The notes beneath the pieces are model-generated. The model saw only the letters and a program-made list of their open reading frames with translations. It was not told the DNA's origin and made no database searches. Below, piece after piece: positions 33,494 to 36,996 of a DNA stretch of 36,996 bases. Source of the DNA: an uncultured Allomuricauda sp. (GTDB lineage: Bacteria > Bacteroidota > Bacteroidia > Flavobacteriales > Flavobacteriaceae); assembly GCF_937884665.1 (NCBI RefSeq), contig NZ_CAKZYF010000116.1, positions 1 through 36,996 on the forward strand, given 5' to 3'. Position numbers and translations under genes: made by a program. The first letter of the stretch is position 1. The number at the start of each line of letters is the position of its first letter.

Positions 33494-33524
33494 ATTCGCC
33501 ATGATAATGCCTTTCTTATCTTTG
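33494..33524 (+). promoter_or_regulatory. Probable promoter of the aldehyde dehydrogenase gene
   Basis: TATCTTTG at 33517-33524 matches the Bacteroidota -7 consensus exactly. A TTC triplet at 33494-33496, 20 bases upstream, approximates the -33 TTG. The ATG lies 54 bases downstream. This indicates that the dehydrogenase is transcribed separately from the Gfo/Idh/MocA gene. Confidence 0.55.
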
Positions 33525-33578
33525 TGGAGATACCCATAAAAGATTCTGTAACCTCCCAGAACTCTAATCGAAATTAGG

Positions 33579-34949
33579 ATGATAGACGAAATACTAAGAC
33601 AACAGAATAGCTTTTTTAGCTCGCAGCGAACAAAAGCTATCGGTTATCGCTTGGTGTATTTGAAAAAATTCCAAAAGGCGCTACTAAAACATGAGAAGGC
33701 CATTTGCAAAGCAATCTACGAAGACTTCAAGAAGCCTAAATTTGAAAGTATGGTCACTGAGACCCAGATGGTCCTTTCAGAACTAAAATACATCATCAAC
33801 CATCTTGAAGTATGGAGCAAACCCATTCGGGTAAAAGGAAATTTGGCAAATTTTCCTTCTTTCAACTGGATGTATCATGAACCCTATGGAAAAGTGCTCA
33901 TCATCGCTCCTTGGAACTACCCGTTCCTACTCACCGTTTCTCCACTGATAGGGGCTCTCGCAGCAGGGAATACTGTGGTGCTCAAGCCTTCTGAATTGAG
34001 TCCAAATACCTCCAAGGCGATATTGCATTTGGTGACAGAAGTCTTTCCTGAAGAGTATGTCGCGGTTTGTGAGGGTGGGGTGGAGGTATCCCAAACACTC
34101 TTGGAACAGAAATGGGAGTATATTTTTTTCACAGGAAGCACCCATATTGGCAAGTTGGTTTATCAGCGTGCCGCTGCGCAGTTAACCCCGGTTACCCTGG
34201 AGCTAGGAGGAAAAAATCCGTGTATAGTCGATGAATCAGCGGCCATTGATTTAGCGGCAAAACGGATTACTTGGGGCAAGTTCATGAATGCCGGACAAAC
34301 CTGTATTGCACCAGATTACATTTTGGTCCATAAAACGGTAAAATCAAAATTGGTCCAAGCATTACAGAAACATATCAGAAACTTTTATGGAGAAGATATG
34401 GAAGCATCCAAGGATTTTGCTCGAATAGCTACCCAAAAACACTACGACTCTTTGCGCAAAAAGCTTATGGGACAAGAGGTGCTTTTTGGGGGAGAAAACA
34501 ATGACAAAACCCGCTTTCTTTCCCCAACATTGGTCAACGAACCCGGTTTGGAAAGTCCTTTGATGCAAGATGAAATTTTTGGCCCCATCCTTCCTATTTT
34601 GTCTTATGATTCCGAGTCGACCCTTGAAAAGATAATTACACGCTATGAAAAACCCCTGTCGCTCTATATTTTCTCAACTCGGAAAAACTTTCAGAAAAAG
34701 ATGGTGCAAAAATTTGGTTTTGGAGGTGGCGCCATCAATGATGTTGTTGTACATATTGCCAATAAAAACCTACCCTTCGGTGGAGTAGGCAATTCAGGAA
34801 TTGGTGCCTATCACGGGAAGCATTCCTTTGAGTTGTTCTCCCACAAGAAGGCCATTCTTAAAAGACAGAACTGGATGGATGTTCCGTTTCGTTATGCACC
34901 CTACAAGCTTCCCATCAAGTGGGCAAGATACTTTAGACATCTTTTTTGA
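33579..34949 (+). CDS. Aldehyde dehydrogenase, class 3-like
   Basis: 456 residues. It would oxidise aldehydes to acids with NAD(P). Catalytic residues are visible: Cys242 in 'NAGQTCIAPDY', Glu208 in 'VTLELGGKNPCIV', Asn113 in 'APWNYPF' and the 'FTGS' cofactor loop (184-187). The short length, the missing N-terminal extension and the 'PFGGVGNSGIGAYHGKHSFE' stretch match class 3/fatty-aldehyde dehydrogenases. The C-terminal tail (MDVPFRYAPYKLPIKWARYF) is amphipathic and basic, possibly membrane-touching as in fatty-aldehyde dehydrogenases. It has its own promoter and is followed by the dienelactone-hydrolase-like gene after 89 bases. Confidence 0.93.
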   Translation: MIDEILRQQNSFFSSQRTKAIGYRLVYLKKFQKALLKHEKAICKAIYEDFKKPKFESMVTETQMVLSELKYIINHLEVWSKPIRVKGNLANFPSFNWMYHEPYGKVLIIAPWNYPFLLTVSPLIGALAAGNTVVLKPSELSPNTSKAILHLVTEVFPEEYVAVCEGGVEVSQTLLEQKWEYIFFTGSTHIGKLVYQRAAAQLTPVTLELGGKNPCIVDESAAIDLAAKRITWGKFMNAGQTCIAPDYILVHKTVKSKLVQALQKHIRNFYGEDMEASKDFARIATQKHYDSLRKKLMGQEVLFGGENNDKTRFLSPTLVNEPGLESPLMQDEIFGPILPILSYDSESTLEKIITRYEKPLSLYIFSTRKNFQKKMVQKFGFGGGAINDVVVHIANKNLPFGGVGNSGIGAYHGKHSFELFSHKKAILKRQNWMDVPFRYAPYKLPIKWARYFRHLF

Positions 34950-35038
34950 TTTAAATCGGTCCTCGAAAGTAGAAAATTGAGGGAAAAATAAATTCTGTTG
35001 CTTTGGTTATCTTTACTTCTGTCTAAAAATCAATAACT

Positions 35039-35875
35039 ATGAAACAATTAATCGCATTCCTACTTTTTACCGGACTGGTTTTCGTAGCATCTTGCAAACC
35101 GAAGGCTGAATCCACCAAAACCTCTGAAGAAATTCCTGAAGAACTTCCAATAAAAGTAAAAGGGGAGGAGGTCACCTATGCCACCGATTCTACCAATCTA
35201 AAAGGATATATTGCTTTTAACGAGAATTTCAAGGAAAAACAGCCAGGAATCGTGATTGTCCACGAGTGGTGGGGACACAATGATTATGTCAGGGAAAGAG
35301 CGAATATGTTGGCAGAACTCGGATATACCGCAATAGCGGTTGACATGTATGGGGATGGAAAGCAGGCAGACCATCCCGATGATGCCGGAAAATTTGCCAT
35401 GGGCGTGCTGACCAATCTCCCAGAAGCGACAGCCCGATTCAATGCAGCTCTGGATTTGCTCAAAGCCCATGAATCTGTAGATAATGAAAAAATTGCGGCT
35501 ATCGGATATTGCTTTGGAGGCAGCGTTGCACTAACGATGGCCAATGCAGGTATTGATCTAGACGCGGTAGCTGCTTTTCATAGCGGCGTGCAATTACCAA
35601 TTATGCCCAATAGCGATTTAAAAGCTAAGGTATTGGTTTGCAACGGCGCTGATGACCCCTTCGTAAGTGCTGAGTCCGTTGAGGCATACAAGGCGGCGAT
35701 GGATTCTATTGGTGCGACCTATGAATATATTGCATATCCCGGAGTTAAACACAGTTTTACTAGCAAAGAAGCGGATGCCAATGGGGAAAAATTCCAACTG
35801 CCTTTGGCATATAACGCAGACGCGGACGCTAAATCATGGGCCAGTCTACTACAACTTTTTGAAGAAACGTTTTAG
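35039..35875 (+). CDS. Dienelactone-hydrolase family lipoprotein
   Basis: 278 residues. MKQLIAFLLFTGLVFVASC is a lipoprotein signal (Cys19), followed by an acidic Ser/Glu-rich linker. The alpha/beta hydrolase core keeps the dienelactone hydrolase triad: nucleophile Cys158 in 'IGYCFGGS', Asp206 in 'NGADDPF' and His238 in 'GVKHSF', plus the regulatory Glu75 in 'VHEWWGHND'. Classical members open dienelactones in the cytoplasm, but exported lipoprotein forms have no settled substrate. The gene ends 34 bases before a strong terminator and is probably transcribed alone or with the aldehyde dehydrogenase. Confidence 0.92.
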   Translation: MKQLIAFLLFTGLVFVASCKPKAESTKTSEEIPEELPIKVKGEEVTYATDSTNLKGYIAFNENFKEKQPGIVIVHEWWGHNDYVRERANMLAELGYTAIAVDMYGDGKQADHPDDAGKFAMGVLTNLPEATARFNAALDLLKAHESVDNEKIAAIGYCFGGSVALTMANAGIDLDAVAAFHSGVQLPIMPNSDLKAKVLVCNGADDPFVSAESVEAYKAAMDSIGATYEYIAYPGVKHSFTSKEADANGEKFQLPLAYNADADAKSWASLLQLFEETF

Positions 35876-35908
35876 GTTTCACTTTAATCGATTGGTGTAA
35901 AAGAATTC

Positions 35909-35936
35909 AGGGCGATTAATTATAATCGCCCTTTTT
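35909..35936 (+). terminator. Rho-independent terminator after the dienelactone hydrolase gene
   Basis: AGGGCGATTA (35909-35918) pairs perfectly with TAATCGCCCT (35923-35932) around a 4-base loop, followed by a T-run to 35936. Ten paired bases and position 34 bases behind the stop make this a clear terminator. Confidence 0.93.
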
Positions 35937-36076
35937 GTTGAAATACTTCGAGATTGCCTTTAAACGATATACCCATCTTAAAACTCCAGAAATTCAAAGA
36001 AGCATTAATCCCTCGCTTATTGAATTAATTCAATGCGTTAAATCTTTTTTATTTGTATATTAAAAGCTTGTGCGCA

Positions 36077-36100
36077 ATAGTTTGGTAACCAAAACTATTC
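36077..36100. promoter_or_regulatory. Dyad operator candidate upstream of the last gene
   Basis: AATAGTTTGGT (36077-36087) and ACCAAAACTATT (36089-36100) form an inverted repeat around one central base, broken only by one extra T-A pair in the right arm. It lies 61-84 bases before the ATG at 36161 in a 285-base gene-free stretch. The size and symmetry suit a dimeric repressor such as a TetR or MarR type. A TTG at 36069-36071 may be part of a promoter, but no good -7 element is seen. Confidence 0.5.
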
Positions 36101-36160
36101 TTTTTGGGATGAATTGTATTTTTACCGCTAAAGCATAAAGGACACCTATAAAACCAACCT

Positions 36161-36996
36161 ATGAAGAAACCGACCGTTTTGGTTATGTTGTTGTTTTCGG
36201 TATTTGGTTTTTGCCAAGAAAAAAACACCTACAACATAGGCATACTTGCTGATTTTCAATCTTTAAAATCGGTGCCAATTTTAGAACAGCTTCAATCTGA
36301 GATTACAAGCGTAGTGGGAGAGGATGCAGTGATCAACTTTCCAATGAACCTTCGTTTGATCAACAATTATGACATACAGCAGGCCACCGACAACTACAAA
36401 GAGTTATTGAACAATGAAACCGATATTATTCTTGCTTTTGGTCCGGTGACAAACACCATACTTGAAAAGCAAAGCGAATATCCCAAACCGGTTATCTTAT
36501 TTGGAGCGGTAAATAGCGATTTCAGCGATTTGGATTTGAGCAAACAGACCTCTGGAATCTACAATTTTACCTATTTGATAGATTCCCAGTCATTTCTCGA
36601 GGATTTTAAAAAATTTAAGGAGCTCACCGAATTTGATACCTTGGGCATAGCAGTAGATGCACCCTTTTTGGACTTTCTTCCTTTACGGCGGACCTTTGAT
36701 AAAGAGTTCGCCCTATTAAATGCGCAATACAAATTGATTCCCTTTACAAGTATCGATGATATCACCTCCAATTTGGATGGGATTGATGCCATTTATATGG
36801 CAGGTGGTTTCTTTTTATCTGACAGTGAAATCTCCAAATTGTCCCAGAACTTTATTGAAAAGGGATTACCTTCTTTTTCAGCAAATGGATCGGATGATGT
36901 CAGTTTAGGAATCATGGCCACCAATCAATCCGAAGAAAACCTAGACCAGTTTTTTAGACGTATAGCCCTTACTGTGGAGGCCTACGTAAATGGGTC
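36161..36996 (+). CDS. Exported periplasmic-binding-like protein, 3' end outside the window
   Basis: The open frame runs from ATG 36161 off the right edge: 278 codons without a stop. MKKPTVLVMLLFSVFGFCQE is a signal peptide; the Cys18 surroundings are not a good lipobox. The mature part begins 'NIGILADFQSLKSVPILEQL', continues with 'ELLNNETDIILAFGPVTNTI', 'KPVILFGAVNSDF' and 'DAIYMAGGFFLSDSEISKL', and alternates strand and helix as in the two-lobed ABC substrate-binding fold of the TrpX/COG2984 type. In Bacteroidota such proteins are sometimes encoded ahead of TolC and RND efflux genes, which would lie beyond the window. The assignment rests on fold-like pattern, not on exact motifs. Confidence 0.65.
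   Translation, partial: MKKPTVLVMLLFSVFGFCQEKNTYNIGILADFQSLKSVPILEQLQSEITSVVGEDAVINFPMNLRLINNYDIQQATDNYKELLNNETDIILAFGPVTNTILEKQSEYPKPVILFGAVNSDFSDLDLSKQTSGIYNFTYLIDSQSFLEDFKKFKELTEFDTLGIAVDAPFLDFLPLRRTFDKEFALLNAQYKLIPFTSIDDITSNLDGIDAIYMAGGFFLSDSEISKLSQNFIEKGLPSFSANGSDDVSLGIMATNQSEENLDQFFRRIALTVEAYVNG

Overview
The window looks like chromosomal DNA from a marine-type Flavobacteriaceae (Bacteroidota). Several things point this way: lipoproteins with Bacteroidota-style lipoboxes, a type IX secretion C-terminal signal, DUF285 and S74 surface proteins, a mycobacterial-like (Asp-type) MenB, very few Shine-Dalgarno sequences, and a few TAnnTTTG-like -7 elements. The genus cannot be fixed from the sequence alone. 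I see no rRNA, tRNA, CRISPR array, insertion sequence or prophage.

Layout. 1-3256 (minus): a DUF2339 multi-spanning membrane protein overlapping a DUF3999-like partner that runs off the left edge. 3387-4229: menB, standing alone. 4619-5953 (minus): a membrane-anchored serine hydrolase. 6004-9469 (plus): a pirin, then a tight cell-wall-flavoured trio (3D-domain lipoprotein, Amidase_2 lipoprotein, M14 carboxypeptidase). A 55-residue membrane protein not previously delimited lies tail-to-tail with the last of these (9466-9633, minus). 9810-15157: three surface or exported proteins: a DUF285 repeat lipoprotein, a VWA lipoprotein, and an S74 tail-fibre-like protein with a T9SS signal, closed by a strong terminator.

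15387-23924 is the centrepiece: nine co-directional, nearly contiguous genes. They encode a two-subunit, Tat-exported xanthine-oxidase-family molybdenum enzyme (IorA/IorB type) together with its cofactor machinery: moaD, moaA, mobA, moeB-rhodanese, moeA, xdhC and a mocA-like cytidylyltransferase. The set fits the making and insertion of a molybdopterin-cytosine-dinucleotide cofactor. moaC, moaE, a FAD subunit, a cytochrome and a molybdate transporter are all absent from the window.

23997-26267: a GntR/FCD regulator divergent from a lipoprotein trehalase. 26427-30334: a large secreted VPS10/sortilin-type beta-propeller translationally coupled to a methyltransferase-fold protein that carries a signal peptide. 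30342-30830 (minus): a lipocalin-like lipoprotein. 30956-33465: an exported alpha/beta hydrolase followed by a Tat-exported Gfo/Idh/MocA oxidoreductase. 33579-35875: an aldehyde dehydrogenase and a dienelactone-hydrolase lipoprotein, ended by a strong terminator. 36161 to the right edge: the start of an exported periplasmic-binding-like protein with a striking dyad upstream.

I did not find a clearly new defence or mobile system. The best candidates for novelty are the S74/T9SS fusion, the exported methyltransferase coupled to the sortilin-like protein, the compact molybdenum operon with two cofactor nucleotidyltransferases and a zinc-site-degenerate MoeB, and the small tail-to-tail membrane protein.
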